From positions 1,178,001-1,242,000 of the forward strand of contig CAWGIM010000001.1 in NCBI GenBank assembly GCA_963822615.1: a stretch of DNA of 64,000 bases, read 5' to 3'. The stretch is from Trebonia sp963822615 (GTDB lineage Bacteria > Actinomycetota > Actinomycetes > Streptosporangiales > Streptosporangiaceae). The translations under genes were made by a program, and so were the position numbers. Below the pieces are notes generated by a model. That model made no database searches, was not told the origin of the DNA, and saw only the letters and a list, made by a program, of their open reading frames with translations. This document shows positions 48,455 through 56,561 of this stretch, piece after piece. Numbering within the stretch: the stretch's first letter is position 1; each line of letters opens with the position of its first letter.

Positions 48455-49288
48455 TCAGGAGCTGAGGAACTCCTTCAGCGCCGCGTTGACCTCGTCCGGG
48501 AAGGTCCAGCCGATGTTGTGCGGGCCGCCTTCCACCGGGACGATCCTGACATCCTTGATCAGGCCCGACAACCGCTCCGCGGTCGCGGCGAACGGCAGGA
48601 TTCGGTCCTCGGTGCCGTGCAGCACCAGCGTCGGCACGTCGAACTTGGGCAGGTCGGCCCGGAAGTCGGTCAGCCAGGTGTCGACGCAGGCGTAGGTCGC
48701 GTACGGCGAGGCGCCGACGGCGACGATGAAGCTGGCCTGCTTGGCCTGCTCGCTGATCCGGGTGCCGCCGAGCTTGTCCACGTTGTAGAAGTTGTTGAAG
48801 AAGTCCTCGAGGTAGGCGTAGCGGTCGGCGGCGATTGCCGCCTTGATGCCCTCGAACACCGCGCCGTCCACGCCCTCGGGGTTGTCGTCGGTCTTCAGCA
48901 GGAACGGCGGCACGACGCCGAGCATGGCCGCCTTGCTCACCCGGGCGGAGCCGTAGTTGCCCAGGTAGCGGGCGACCTCCCCGGTGCCCATGGAGAATCC
49001 GACCAGGACCACGTCGTGCAGGTCGAGGTGCTCGAGCAGCGCGTTCAGGTCGGCCGCGAAGGTGTCGTAGTCGTACCCGGTCCACGGCTGGCTGGACTGG
49101 CCGAAGCCGCGACGGTCGTAGGCGATCACCCGGTAGCCCTCGGCCAGCAGCATCGGCGTCTGGCGCTCCCACGAGTGCCCGTCGAGCGGGTAGCCGTGGA
49201 TCAGCACGACCGGCTGGCCAGTACCGTGATCCTCGTAGTACAGCTCGATGTCGGCGCCGTTCTCGCTGCCGACCACGACCTTCGACAT
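48455..49288 (-). CDS. alpha/beta hydrolase (non-heme chloroperoxidase/esterase type)
   Basis: 277 residues. Oxyanion segment LIHGYPLDGHSW, nucleophile elbow GFSMGTG, acid LVLHGTEDRILP and catalytic His in GGPHNIGWT. The family includes esterases and cofactor-free haloperoxidase-like enzymes that can form peracids; the substrate is unknown. ATG 49288 with AGGAGGAG 2-4 bases upstream. Cytosolic. It stands alone on the minus strand. Confidence 0.92.
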   Translation of the reverse strand: MSKVVVGSENGADIELYYEDHGTGQPVVLIHGYPLDGHSWERQTPMLLAEGYRVIAYDRRGFGQSSQPWTGYDYDTFAADLNALLEHLDLHDVVLVGFSMGTGEVARYLGNYGSARVSKAAMLGVVPPFLLKTDDNPEGVDGAVFEGIKAAIAADRYAYLEDFFNNFYNVDKLGGTRISEQAKQASFIVAVGASPYATYACVDTWLTDFRADLPKFDVPTLVLHGTEDRILPFAATAERLSGLIKDVRIVPVEGGPHNIGWTFPDEVNAALKEFLSS

Positions 49289-49410
49289 GACTCCTCCTGT
49301 TCGCCGTTCCTGTTCGCCGTGCGGGTCCGCCCGGGCACGCGGGCGTCATGTCCGAGTCAATCACGCGGGTGGCGAGCGGTTCGATAGGGCTGGGCTACCG
49401 GCCTGGCCCG

Positions 49411-50958
49411 CTATCCGCCCGGCGGTGCGTGGCTGCGCACGGTGCGCCGGCCGTCCGGGCTGCGGGCCTCGGTGCTGCCGTCGGGGTAGAGGATGAGCTG
49501 CCAGCCCTGTCGGTGGATGCAGACGTCGTGGTGGAACTGGCAGACCAGGGCGCAGTTGGCGACCGAGGTCTCGCCGCCGTCCGCCTTGTGCCGCAGGTGG
49601 TGCACGTCGCAGTAGACCGCCGGGCGGTCGCAGTGCGGCCACGCGCAGTGCCGGTCGCGAAGCTGGACCGCCCGGCGGATGTGGCCCGGGATGCCGTCTG
49701 AGTAGCCGATGTCGAGCGGCAGGCTCGGGGTGCCGTAAGGCCGGGTGAGCAGTCCCCGCCGTAGCTGTGAGGCAACCCCGGCTGGGCCCGATACCAGGTC
49801 GATAGCGAGCCGGGTGATCGCGTAGCGCAGCGCCTGGTGTGCCTCAGGAGACCGCGGAGCCCGGGAAGACCGCGCCCGGGAAGACCGCACCCGGGAAGAC
49901 CGCGCTGCCCGGGGATGCTGATGTGCTCCCGGGGTGGCGCGGCCGGCCAGGTCGATGATCGCGTCGATGACGGCCGGATCGGCCTGGCCGGTGACGACGG
50001 GCACGATCTGCGCGTCACAGGCCGCTGTCTCGGCATCCAGGCCGGTCAGGCAGGCGTCCTGGTCGAGGCGGGCGCGGATCCAGGCGTCCTCAAGCTCGGC
50101 CGCGCCGGGCATCTGCCGCAGCTGGGAGAGCGGGATGTGCACGATCGCCTGGGTGTCGGCGCCGGCCCGGGCGGGGACCAGGCGGGCCCGCAGCAGCAGC
50201 GCGCAGGCCTGCTGCAAGGCGTCGTGGAACCGCTGGGCCTCGGTGCGGTCGTCCTCGGGTCCCTGCTTCTTGCCGAGGGCTTCGAGTACGGCCCGCACCG
50301 CGGCCGCGCACTCCGGTGTGAGGTTGCCGCGGATCACGCCCGCGCCGCCGAAGGTGGTGCCGACCAGCAGCGAGCGGTCGGACGGGTCGGGGTCGTCGGC
50401 GTCGGGCTGCTGCTGGCGCCAGCGCTCGATCGCGTAGGCCGCGATCGTCCGCAGGTCGTCAAGCGACGCGCCGGCCGCCGACGCGTCCAGCAGGATCTTG
50501 TCGGTTTCGTCGCGCAACTGGCCGGGCAGCTTGCGGGTCCAGTCGGCGATCTCGTCCGCCCATGACTGGGTGATCTGGCCGGCTCGCAGGGCCGCGCTGA
50601 GCCGCGGTCGCTCGCGGTGCCGGCGCATCTCGCGCACCGCGGCCCGGGCGTCCTTCTTGGTCAGCCGGCCGTGCGCGGCCAGCCAGGCCGAGGACGAGCC
50701 GTAGCCGTCGGCGTCATGTGCGTCGGTCGCGTCGAACTGGCGCAGGTACTGCGCGCGGGCGGCGGCCAGCTTGCCCTGGATCCGGCCGAGGGCGAGCAGC
50801 GCGCTGCCGCAGCCCGGCCCGGTCAGGCCGGCCACGTCCAGCGCGTTGAGGTAGTCCACGGCGCGCTCGGCCGCCAGCAGCGCCTCCTCCACGCTGCCGA
50901 AGCGCGCGCTCGCGGCGCCCGCGCTGCTGGCGCCGGTGACTCCGGGTTCGGTACACAT
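49411..50958 (-). CDS. DUF222 protein with C-terminal HNH endonuclease domain
   Basis: 515 residues. The DUF222 part occupies most of the chain (LLAAERAVDYLNALDV, ARAQYLRQFDA, AWLAAHGRLTKKDARAAVREMRRH, ERWRQQQPDADDPDP); the HNH domain at about 440-490 reads RHCAWPHCDRPAVYCDVHHLRHKADGGETSVANCALVCQFHH, with His/Asn/His and Cys ligands intact. Such genes are abundant in actinobacteria and sometimes spread by mobile introns or act as 13E12-type elements. An Arg/Ser repeat insert (SSRVRSSRARSSRAPRS) precedes the HNH domain. ATG 50958 is preferred to TTG 50964 for spacing to GAGGGG. Confidence 0.92.
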   Translation of the reverse strand: MCTEPGVTGASSAGAASARFGSVEEALLAAERAVDYLNALDVAGLTGPGCGSALLALGRIQGKLAAARAQYLRQFDATDAHDADGYGSSSAWLAAHGRLTKKDARAAVREMRRHRERPRLSAALRAGQITQSWADEIADWTRKLPGQLRDETDKILLDASAAGASLDDLRTIAAYAIERWRQQQPDADDPDPSDRSLLVGTTFGGAGVIRGNLTPECAAAVRAVLEALGKKQGPEDDRTEAQRFHDALQQACALLLRARLVPARAGADTQAIVHIPLSQLRQMPGAAELEDAWIRARLDQDACLTGLDAETAACDAQIVPVVTGQADPAVIDAIIDLAGRATPGAHQHPRAARSSRVRSSRARSSRAPRSPEAHQALRYAITRLAIDLVSGPAGVASQLRRGLLTRPYGTPSLPLDIGYSDGIPGHIRRAVQLRDRHCAWPHCDRPAVYCDVHHLRHKADGGETSVANCALVCQFHHDVCIHRQGWQLILYPDGSTEARSPDGRRTVRSHAPPGG

Positions 50959-51269
50959 GCACAATCACCCCCTCACGGCGAGATGCGATGCCTGACAGAG
51001 GACATCGTGAAGTGAGCACCACCTGAAGGGGTGCTACGCAATCCGTGAAAGGGCGCGGCCGCGCAGGGTGGCGTGGTTACGGCGTGGCGCGTCGTCGGCC
51101 GGCCACGATGAGGCCGGCATCTCATTGGCGACCAGTCAATCGGTCGACCGTTACCCGGTTAGCCTACCAGTTCGAGGTGCGTGACTCAAGATCTCATATC
51201 AAGATCTTTTTTCGAGCAGCTCGGCGCGGCGGGCCGGCTTGGGTTGAGCGCGGCTCAGGTTGAACCGGC
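50959..51269. other. intergenic gap between HNH and citrate-synthase genes
   Basis: No credible gene. It contains a bulged stem AGCACC/GGTGCT (51015-51035), a GC-rich middle, and a hairpin plus T-run at 51188-51212 oriented for the plus strand, although no plus-strand gene precedes it. An unannotated short plus-strand RNA between about 51000 and 51212 could account for these elements. Otherwise no promoter is evident. Confidence 0.4.
51188..51212 (+). terminator. rho-independent terminator-like hairpin without an upstream gene
   Basis: AAGATCT (51188-51194) pairs with AGATCTT (51202-51208) over a 7-nt loop, followed by TTTT. The stem is A+T-rich in a very GC-rich region, so it is unusual. 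Orientation suits transcripts from the left, where the only nearby gene is on the minus strand. It does not suit the citrate-synthase gene that ends just to the right. Confidence 0.5.
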
Positions 51270-52748
51270 CTACGTCGAGCGCGGCCGGGAATCGCGCGGG
51301 GGCGCCGGGGTCACCCGGCGCACGACCGCGCGACCGCGGAAGCGGAGGGCAGGCTCGCCGTACTCTTCGGCCGCGTGCGCGATCCAGCCCGCCGTGCGGG
51401 CGACGGCGAACACCGCGGTCGCGGCCTGCGGCGGCATCCGGGCAACGTGGCACAGCGCCCCCAGCGCGAAGTCGACGCTGGCGGGGGTGGCGGCCGCACG
51501 GGTGGCCTGCTCGATGAGCGCCCGGTCGGCCGGCGTCGCGATCGCGTGGACGGCTCGCAGTAGCGGGGCCGCGCGCGGGTCGCCGTGGCGGTGGACCGGG
51601 TGGCCGAACCCAAGCGCAGCCGGGGCAGCGCGGTGGTCGGTCGGGGCGGCGGCGCCATGGTCGGTCGCGGAGGCGGCGCCATGGTCGGTCGCGGAGGCGG
51701 CGCCATGGTCGGTCGCGGAGGCGGCGCCATGGTCGGTCGCGGAGGCGCCGCGGCCGGCCGGGCGGGCTCCGGCCTGGAGGTCGAGCAGCTGTTCGCGGAC
51801 ACGCCGGGGCACGTCGCCGTGCAGGGTGCCGCCGAGCGCGCCGAGTCCGGCGAGGACGCAGCCGGCCGGGGCGGCGCGGGCGGAGGCGGCGACCCGGACC
51901 GCGAGGGTGGAGGTGGCCAGCTCGTGCTCGGCCAGCAGAACCAGCGCGGTATCGAGCGCGCGGACCCGGGGCGGGGTCGGGCGCAGCGGCGACCAGCGCT
52001 GCCACAACCCGGCCGCGACGCTACCGGCCGCGCCGCTACCGCCTGCGGCGCTGCTGGCCCTGGCGTCGGCCTCGGTAGCGGCAGCGGCCCCGGCAGCGGT
52101 CCCAGCAACCGCAGCAGCCCTGGCAGCCGCAGCAGCCCTGGCAGCCCCGGCAGCGGCAGTGACCCCGGCAGCCGCAGCGGCGGTGCCTGAAGCCTGGACC
52201 AGGGCAGCGATGATGCGTCTCCCCCAGGCTGGCCAGTCCGGCCGGTCGGCCGCGGTGCCCACGTCAAGGCGGTCGGCGGGCAGGGCGGCTACGACGGCCG
52301 CGAACCGCTGCCCGACCGGGAGGCCGTCGTCCAGGTCAGCCAGCAGCGTTGCCAGCGACGGGGCGAGGCCGGCGGGCGGTACCCAGCCTCCCGGGGGCGG
52401 TCCGGGCGGCGCCAGCCGGCCGGACCAGAGCAGCTCAGCGACCGCCTCGAACGGCTGGCGGGCGGCCACCAGGTCCGCGACGTCGGTTCCCCGGTACCTG
52501 ATCAGGCCGTCGGTCACGGTGCTGACGCCGGTAGCGATCACCAGGTCGATGCTCGCGGGCGGGCGGGGCAGCGTGCGGGGCCGGGAGCGCTGGGCGAGCA
52601 GCTCGAGGTCGTCGGAGTCGTAGCGGCTTGACCGGCCGTCCGGTCCGGTGACGCGGCGCAGCGCGCCCCGGCTGACGTAGGCGTACAGCGTGCGGACGTC
52701 CACTCCGAGCCGCGCGGCCGCGGTCCGCGCGTCGAGTTGTTCACCCAT
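51270..52748 (-). CDS. citrate synthase with N-terminal MerR/excisionase-type DNA-binding domain
   Basis: 492 residues. Residues 1-60 are a small winged helix (LDARTAAARLGVDVRTLYAYVSRGALRR, then DGRSSRYDSDDLELL). The rest is citrate-synthase fold with three catalytic positions: His in GTLHGD, His in GFGHPVHRHGDPRA, and Asp in TPASVDFALGAL. Two low-complexity inserts are unusual: an Ala-rich run around 190-235 and a ATDHGAAS repeat near 335-370. An enzyme-regulator in one chain could bind the palindrome just upstream. The substrate may be oxaloacetate or another 2-oxo acid. ATG 52748 without clear Shine-Dalgarno. Confidence 0.9.
   Translation of the reverse strand: MGEQLDARTAAARLGVDVRTLYAYVSRGALRRVTGPDGRSSRYDSDDLELLAQRSRPRTLPRPPASIDLVIATGVSTVTDGLIRYRGTDVADLVAARQPFEAVAELLWSGRLAPPGPPPGGWVPPAGLAPSLATLLADLDDGLPVGQRFAAVVAALPADRLDVGTAADRPDWPAWGRRIIAALVQASGTAAAAAGVTAAAGAARAAAAARAAAVAGTAAGAAAATEADARASSAAGGSGAAGSVAAGLWQRWSPLRPTPPRVRALDTALVLLAEHELATSTLAVRVAASARAAPAGCVLAGLGALGGTLHGDVPRRVREQLLDLQAGARPAGRGASATDHGAASATDHGAASATDHGAASATDHGAAAPTDHRAAPAALGFGHPVHRHGDPRAAPLLRAVHAIATPADRALIEQATRAAATPASVDFALGALCHVARMPPQAATAVFAVARTAGWIAHAAEEYGEPALRFRGRAVVRRVTPAPPRDSRPRST
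51651..51746. repeat. 24-bp in-frame tandem repeat inside the citrate-synthase gene
   Basis: Four exact copies of a 24-bp unit (beginning GGCGCCATGGTCGGTCGC) lie at 51651-51674, 51675-51698, 51699-51722 and 51723-51746, with a degenerate copy before. Each encodes eight residues (ATDHGAAS), so copy-number change keeps the frame. They sit in a surface-loop insert between the first and second active-site His regions. Confidence 0.9.
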
Positions 52749-52756
52749 CGGTTGAC

Positions 52757-52776
52757 GATAATCAACGTTGATTATC
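52757..52776. promoter_or_regulatory. 20-bp perfect palindrome, likely shared operator
   Basis: GATAATCAACGTTGATTATC is perfectly self-complementary and A+T-rich in a GC-rich background. It lies in the 56-bp gap between the divergent HTH-citrate synthase and the CoA-transferase, so a dimer bound here would control both. The N-terminal DNA-binding domain of the citrate synthase is the obvious candidate; this is inferred. Confidence 0.75.
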
Positions 52777-52804
52777 GAGTCCAGTCGGATCGAGAATCGT
52801 TGCT

Positions 52805-54301
52805 ATGACCGAGCAGGAAACCGGCCTTGGCGACGTCTGCGCGCAGGTCTGGGCGGTGACGGGCGGAGCGGCGGCCACGACCGCGGTGCTCCGGGTGAGC
52901 GGGCCCAGGACGGTGCTGCCGTCCGCGTTCGACGTGACCGGACTGGCGACCGGCGCGGTGGCGGCGGCCACCCTGGCCGCCGCCGGGTACCAGGCGGCGC
53001 GCGGCGACGGGCCGGCCGCGCTGGTGCGGGTGGACAGCCGCGCCGCCTGCGCCGCGTTCGCGGCCGAGGCGCTGTTCCAGCCGGTCGGCTGGTCCCTCCC
53101 GGACATCTGGGACCCGGTGGCGGGTAACTACCGGGCGAAAGACCGCTGGATCCGGCTGCACACCAACTACGCCTGCCACCGGGCGGCGGTGGCCCAGGTG
53201 CTGCGGGCGGATGACCGGGCCGCGGTGGCGGCGGCGGTCAGCGGCTGGCAGGCGGCCGACCTGGAGGCGGCGGTGGTCGCGGCCGGGGGCTGCGCGGCGG
53301 TGATGTACGACCGGGAGACCTGGCTGGCCTCCGCGCCCGGAGCGGCGGCGGCGGCAGCGCCGGTGCTCGAGGTCACCGAGCGGCCGCGGCGGGGCGGGAC
53401 CAGCGCGGCGGGCGCTGCGGCCGTGGCCGCCGCGGGGGATGCGGGGGATGCGGCCGCGGCGGCGGAGCGGCCGGCCGGGCAGCCGTACGCGGGCGTCCGG
53501 GTGCTCGACCTGACCCGGGTCATCGCGGGCCCGGTGTGCACCCGCTTCCTCGCCCGCTACGGCGCCGACGTGCTGCGGGTCGACCCGCCGGGGTTCGCCG
53601 AGGTGCCCGCGCTGCTGCCGGAGACCACCGCCGGGAAGCGGACGGCCAGCGTCGACCTCAGCCAGGCGGCCGGCCGGGCGGACTTCGAGCGGCTGGTGGC
53701 GGGCGCGGACGTGCTCGTCGGCGGGCTGCGGGCGGATGCCCTGAGCCGGCTCGGCTACGACGACGCCGCGCTGACGGCGCTGAACCCGGACCTGATCATC
53801 GCGACGCTGAACGCCTACGGGTGGCAGGGGCCGTGGCGTGACCGCCGCGGTTTCGACAGCCTGGTCCAGATGAGCTGCGGCATCGCGGCCGCGGGGGAAG
53901 CGGCCAGCGGCGAGACGGCAGCCGGCGAGACGGCAGCGGGCAAGACGGCAGCGGATACCGGCCGTCCGGTGCCGCTGCCGGTCCAGGCACTCGACCACGC
54001 GACCGGCTACCTGCTGGCGGCGGCGGTCGGGCGGGCGCTGACGGCGCGGCTGACGCGTCAGACGGTGACTCGGATCAGGGCGTCGCTGACCGGGACCGCG
54101 AACTTGCTCTGGTCGCTCCCCCGGCCGCCCGCGCTCGCCGGCCAGCCGCCGGCCCCGCAGCGCGCGGACATTCCGCTGACTAGCGCCGACACGGCCTGGG
54201 GGCCGGCCCGCCGGGTGCCGCCGGCCGGTCAGATCGACGGGGTGGTCCCGGTGCTGCCGGTCGAGGCGGGGCCGCTGGGCCGCCACCGGCCGGCCTGGTG
54301 A
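52805..54301 (+). CDS. class III CoA-transferase (CaiB/BaiF family)
   Basis: 498 residues. The second half shows the family pattern: YAGVRVLDLTRVIAGPVCTRFLARYGADVLRVDPPG, TAGKRTASVDLSQAAGRADFERLVAGADVLVGGLRADALSRLGYD, and RRGFDSLVQMSCG with the region of the catalytic Asp. The first 210 residues look like a degenerate N-terminal repeat of the same fold. It moves CoA between carboxylic acids; with a citrate-synthase homologue divergent, a shared organic-acid pathway is plausible. ATG with a GTTGCT leader, no strong ribosome binding site. Ala-rich inserts are frequent. Confidence 0.88.
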   Translation: MTEQETGLGDVCAQVWAVTGGAAATTAVLRVSGPRTVLPSAFDVTGLATGAVAAATLAAAGYQAARGDGPAALVRVDSRAACAAFAAEALFQPVGWSLPDIWDPVAGNYRAKDRWIRLHTNYACHRAAVAQVLRADDRAAVAAAVSGWQAADLEAAVVAAGGCAAVMYDRETWLASAPGAAAAAAPVLEVTERPRRGGTSAAGAAAVAAAGDAGDAAAAAERPAGQPYAGVRVLDLTRVIAGPVCTRFLARYGADVLRVDPPGFAEVPALLPETTAGKRTASVDLSQAAGRADFERLVAGADVLVGGLRADALSRLGYDDAALTALNPDLIIATLNAYGWQGPWRDRRGFDSLVQMSCGIAAAGEAASGETAAGETAAGKTAADTGRPVPLPVQALDHATGYLLAAAVGRALTARLTRQTVTRIRASLTGTANLLWSLPRPPALAGQPPAPQRADIPLTSADTAWGPARRVPPAGQIDGVVPVLPVEAGPLGRHRPAW

Positions 54302-54356
54302 CACGGGCCACCAGCCGGCCTGGTGACACGGGCCACCGGCCGGCCTGGTGACACGG
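54282..54356. repeat. 25-bp tandem repeat over the CoA-transferase stop
   Basis: Three copies of a 25-bp unit (GCCACCGGCCGGCCTGGTGA then CACGG), the second with one change, at 54282-54306, 54307-54331 and 54332-54356. The first copy contains the stop codon, so duplications repeat the TGA (the TGGTGA in each unit). A slippage product at the gene end. Confidence 0.85.
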
Positions 54357-54392
54357 TGGCGGCAGCCGCGACGGGAACCCAGCGGCGGCGTG

Positions 54393-55106
54393 CTAGGCGG
54401 CGGCGCTGGCCCGTAGCTGACCGAGGTCGAGGCCGAGCCAGCTGGCGAGCCCGGCGCATCCGTTCGGGGTGATCGTGACGATCCGGCTGCCGTCCTCTCG
54501 CCGCAACCACTCCCGCCGGGTGAGCTCGGCCGTGAGGGCCGCGCCGAGGCCGCCCGCCAGGTGGTGCCGCCGCTCGGTCCAGTCCAGGCAGGGCCGCAGC
54601 AGCGGCCGGGTGCGGTGCGGCACGGCGGCGGCGTCGAGGCCGAGGCCGGCCAGGACCCGCGGCCCGTCCGGGCCGAGCACCCACGCGCCGTCCCGTTCGC
54701 CGATCGCGCCCTGGGCGGTCAGCGCCTCGGTGACCGCCACCCCGACCACCCCCGCCAGGTGGTCGTAGCACATCCGCGCCCAGCGCAGGTTGCGCATCCG
54801 GGTGGAGCCGCGCAGCGACCGGACCGGGGTGGCCGGCGCGAGCAGCAGCAGCGTCTCAAGCGCTTCCGCTACTTGCTCGGCCGCGATCGAGTAGACCTGC
54901 TGACGGCCACTGCGCTCCGCCCGCACCAGCCCGCCGGCCGCCAGCTTCTTCAGGTGGGCGCTGGCCAGCGACCGGGAGATGCCCGCCGCCGCGGCCAGCG
55001 CCGAACCGGACTGCGGCCGGCCGCCCAGCAGCACCTGCAGCATCCGGGCGCGGTTGGGGTCGCCGATGAGGCGGCCGATCGTGGCGAGGTCGGCGTCGGG
55101 TTCCAT
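54393..55106 (-). CDS. ArsR-type winged-helix transcriptional regulator
   Basis: 237 residues. The N-terminal winged helix reads ATIGRLIGDPNRARMLQVLLGGRPQSGSALAAAAGISRSLASAHLKKLAAGGLVRAERSGRQQVYSI, a clear ArsR/SmtB form without the metal-binding Cys. A second half with another helix-turn-helix-like stretch may be a ligand domain. It is longer than metal sensors and matches actinobacterial regulators of exporters. ATG 55106. Divergent from the MFS gene across a 28-bp palindrome, its probable operator. Confidence 0.88.
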   Translation of the reverse strand: MEPDADLATIGRLIGDPNRARMLQVLLGGRPQSGSALAAAAGISRSLASAHLKKLAAGGLVRAERSGRQQVYSIAAEQVAEALETLLLLAPATPVRSLRGSTRMRNLRWARMCYDHLAGVVGVAVTEALTAQGAIGERDGAWVLGPDGPRVLAGLGLDAAAVPHRTRPLLRPCLDWTERRHHLAGGLGAALTAELTRREWLRREDGSRIVTITPNGCAGLASWLGLDLGQLRASAAA

Positions 55107-55125
55107 GGACGCCAGCCTAGGCGAG

Positions 55126-55153
55126 GAACTGTCAAACGGCCGTTTGACAGTTC
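55126..55153. promoter_or_regulatory. 28-bp perfect palindrome, operator of ArsR/MFS pair
   Basis: Arms GAACTGTCAAACGG and CCGTTTGACAGTTC meet with no spacer. It occupies the middle of the 66-bp gap between the divergent regulator and exporter, 19 bp from each start. TTGACA, part of the right arm (55144-55149), could be the -35 of the exporter, so binding would block transcription. Confidence 0.85.
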
Positions 55154-55172
55154 TGCCGTTACGGTCGATGGC

Positions 55173-56561
55173 ATGACGCTGACAACGCGGTCCTGGCGGG
55201 TGCGGGCCGGGTGGCTACCGGTCGCGCTGGTGATGTTCGCCGTCGGCTGGGGAGCCAACCAGTTCTCGCCGATGCTGATCGTCTACCGGCACGCGCTCGG
55301 CCTGGGGGCGGGCGCGATCGCCGGGCTGTTCGCCATCTACGCCGCCACCCTGATCCCCGGCCTGCTGGCGGGCGGGCCGCTGTCGGACCGCTTCGGCCGC
55401 CGCGCCTGCGTGCTGCCGTTCGCGGCCCTGTCGCCGGTCGCCACCCTGCTGCTGGTGCTCGGGCCGCACAGCCTGCCGCTGATCGCGGCGAGCCGGGCGC
55501 TGGCCGGCTTGTGCTCGGGCATGGTGTTCGGGCCCGCCACCGCCTGGGTGCACGAGCTGTCGCCCGGGGACGGGCTGAGCGCCCGCCGGGCGGCGCTGGC
55601 GCTGAGCGCCGGCTTCGGCCTCGGCCCGGTGGTCGCCGCCCTGCTCGCCCAGTGGGCCGCTGATCCCCTGGTGGTGCCGTACCTGCCGCATCTGGCGCTT
55701 GGCGTCGCGGCGCTCGCCGTCGGCCTGACCGCGCCCGGCCGCCGGCCGCCGCAGCACCCGCCGGAACCACAGCACCCGGCGGAACCACAGCGCCAGCCGG
55801 AACCACAGTGCCAGCCGGAACCACAGGCCCAGCCGGGAACAGCCGCCCGGCGCTGGCCGCCGGCCGCGGCCCGGACACGGGGGTTCTGGCTCGGGATCGC
55901 GCCGGGGGCGCCGTTCGTCTTCGGATCGGTCGCGCTCGCGCTAGTGGTGCTGCCGGAGGAGGTCACCAGCGCGCGCACCCTGTCGGCGGGCTACGCCGGG
56001 CTGATGACCGCGCTGACGTTCGCCGCGGGCATCGGGGTGCAGCCGGCCGCCCGCCGGCTGGCGGCCCGCCGACCGGCGGCGGGAGCGGCGGCCGGGCTGG
56101 CGGCCGCGGCCGCGGGCGCCGTCGTCAGCGTCGCCGCGGTCAGCGCCACCGTCGTCAGCGCCACCGTGTCCGGCGGGTCCGGGGAGGCAGGCGGGGCGGC
56201 CGGGCGGACGCTGGCCGGCCTCGCGGCGCTGCTGTTCGGCCTGGCCTACGGCCTGTGCCTGGTCTGCGGGCTGCAGCAGGCAGGTGAGCTGGCCGGGCCG
56301 CGCGACCGGGGCAGCGTGCTCGCGGTCTACTACGTGCTCGCCTACCTCGGGTTCGGCGCGCCCTACGCGATGGACGGCCTGAACGCGGTGCTCGGCCGGC
56401 CGGGCGCGTTCGCGCTGATGGCCGGGCTGGCCGCCGCCCTCGCCTGGTCGGCCTGGCGGGCGCGGCCCGCGCAGGCCGCGACGGCGCCGCCCAGGCAAGG
56501 CACCAGCCAGGCAGCACACCGAACGGGTGTCGCTGGCTCCGGCCGCTCCCGGGTCCGTTAG
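55173..56561 (+). CDS. MFS transporter with repeat-containing central loop
   Basis: 462 residues, about twelve membrane helices (VALVMFAVGWGANQFSPMLIVY, the loop motif GGPLSDRFGRRACVLPF, GMVFGPATAWVHELSPGD and others). The central cytosolic loop contains the repeat PEPQxx (four 18-bp units at 55761-55832). Helix 10 is Val/Ala-rich with VSAT repeats. Exporter of unknown compound; the ArsR-type regulator on the other side of the palindrome is its likely repressor. Its stop overlaps the carboxylase stop on the other strand. Confidence 0.9.
   Translation: MTLTTRSWRVRAGWLPVALVMFAVGWGANQFSPMLIVYRHALGLGAGAIAGLFAIYAATLIPGLLAGGPLSDRFGRRACVLPFAALSPVATLLLVLGPHSLPLIAASRALAGLCSGMVFGPATAWVHELSPGDGLSARRAALALSAGFGLGPVVAALLAQWAADPLVVPYLPHLALGVAALAVGLTAPGRRPPQHPPEPQHPAEPQRQPEPQCQPEPQAQPGTAARRWPPAAARTRGFWLGIAPGAPFVFGSVALALVVLPEEVTSARTLSAGYAGLMTALTFAAGIGVQPAARRLAARRPAAGAAAGLAAAAAGAVVSVAAVSATVVSATVSGGSGEAGGAAGRTLAGLAALLFGLAYGLCLVCGLQQAGELAGPRDRGSVLAVYYVLAYLGFGAPYAMDGLNAVLGRPGAFALMAGLAAALAWSAWRARPAQAATAPPRQGTSQAAHRTGVAGSGRSRVR
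55761..55832. repeat. 18-bp in-frame repeat in the MFS central loop
   Basis: Four near-identical units of the type CCGGAACCACAGNNCCAG at 55761, 55779, 55797 and 55815, encoding PEPQ-x-x/AEPQ-x-x. They keep the frame and lie in the cytosolic loop between the two halves of the transporter, where extra length is tolerated. Confidence 0.8.

Noticed and set aside
51651..51746. Regular 24-bp repeats as a CRISPR array
   Set aside because: The units are directly adjacent without spacers, in frame within a citrate-synthase gene, and no cas genes are nearby.
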